A stretch of 5,902 nucleotides of DNA from assembly GCA_902609035.1 (NCBI GenBank), contig CACLQG010000050.1, positions 1 to 5,902 of the forward strand, given 5' to 3'. The notes below the pieces were generated by a model, which made no database searches, was not told the origin of the DNA, and saw only the letters and a program-made list of their open reading frames with translations. Of the stretch, positions 5,881 through 5,902 are shown piece after piece. Every line of letters starts with the position of its first letter. Within the stretch, counting starts at the first letter, position 1. The position numbers and the translations under genes are program-made. This DNA is from an uncultured Bacteroidota bacterium (GTDB lineage Bacteria > Bacteroidota > Bacteroidia > Flavobacteriales > Flavobacteriaceae).

Positions 5881-5902
5881 AAGGAGATTTCTTAATGAAA
5901 AT
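5881..5902 (+). CDS. Possible start of the next gene (only two codons visible)
   Basis: AAGGAG at 5881-5886 is a strong Shine-Dalgarno match spaced 8 bases from an ATG at 5895-5897, followed by AAA and the window edge. The coding part would be 5895 onward, with 5881-5894 as the ribosome binding site. It would be on the same strand as, and 70 bp after, the TIGR02757 gene. Nothing can be said about the product. Confidence 0.4.

Overview
This is a low-GC window whose gene content, promoter style and near-absence of Shine-Dalgarno sequences point to a member of the Bacteroidota, probably a Flavobacteriia- or Saprospiria-like bacterium. The supporting signs are TAnnTTTG-type -7 boxes, Bacteroidota-style protein families (DUF6787, TIGR02757/DUF2400, LuxC-type acyl-CoA reductase) and short AT-rich leaders. 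Genus cannot be told from the sequence.

Left part (1-3167, all + strand): the 3' two thirds of a LuxC-family acyl-CoA reductase enters from the left edge. After a 109-bp AT-rich gap with a likely promoter and a 10-bp direct repeat comes a tight cluster: serC (phosphoserine aminotransferase), serA (short, ACT-less D-3-phosphoglycerate dehydrogenase family) and a small membrane protein of the DUF6787 type, separated by 14 and 6 bp. SerA and SerC catalyse the first two steps of the phosphorylated serine pathway; serB is not in the window.

Middle part (3152-4302, - strand): msrA (peptide methionine sulfoxide reductase A) is read leftward from a good -7 box. Directly downstream lies a heavily decayed folE (GTP cyclohydrolase I). 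Its reading frame can be followed for about 180 codons through an internal stop, two compensating frameshifts and two more stops near the C-terminus, and two key active-site residues are also lost. A hairpin followed by a T-rich run, readable on the - strand, sits at its end and overlaps the 3' end of the DUF6787 gene. It is probably the terminator of the former msrA-folE unit.

Right part (4398-5902, + strand): a LolD-like ABC transporter ATPase overlaps by 4 bp (ATGA) with a TIGR02757/DUF2400 gene. At the right edge another gene seems to begin at 5895, behind an unusually good Shine-Dalgarno sequence.

Most of the window is ordinary chromosomal housekeeping sequence. I see no mobile element, CRISPR array, RNA gene or defence system. 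The most informative observation is the folE pseudogene, which a simple open-reading-frame view would show only as an 81-residue hypothetical protein.
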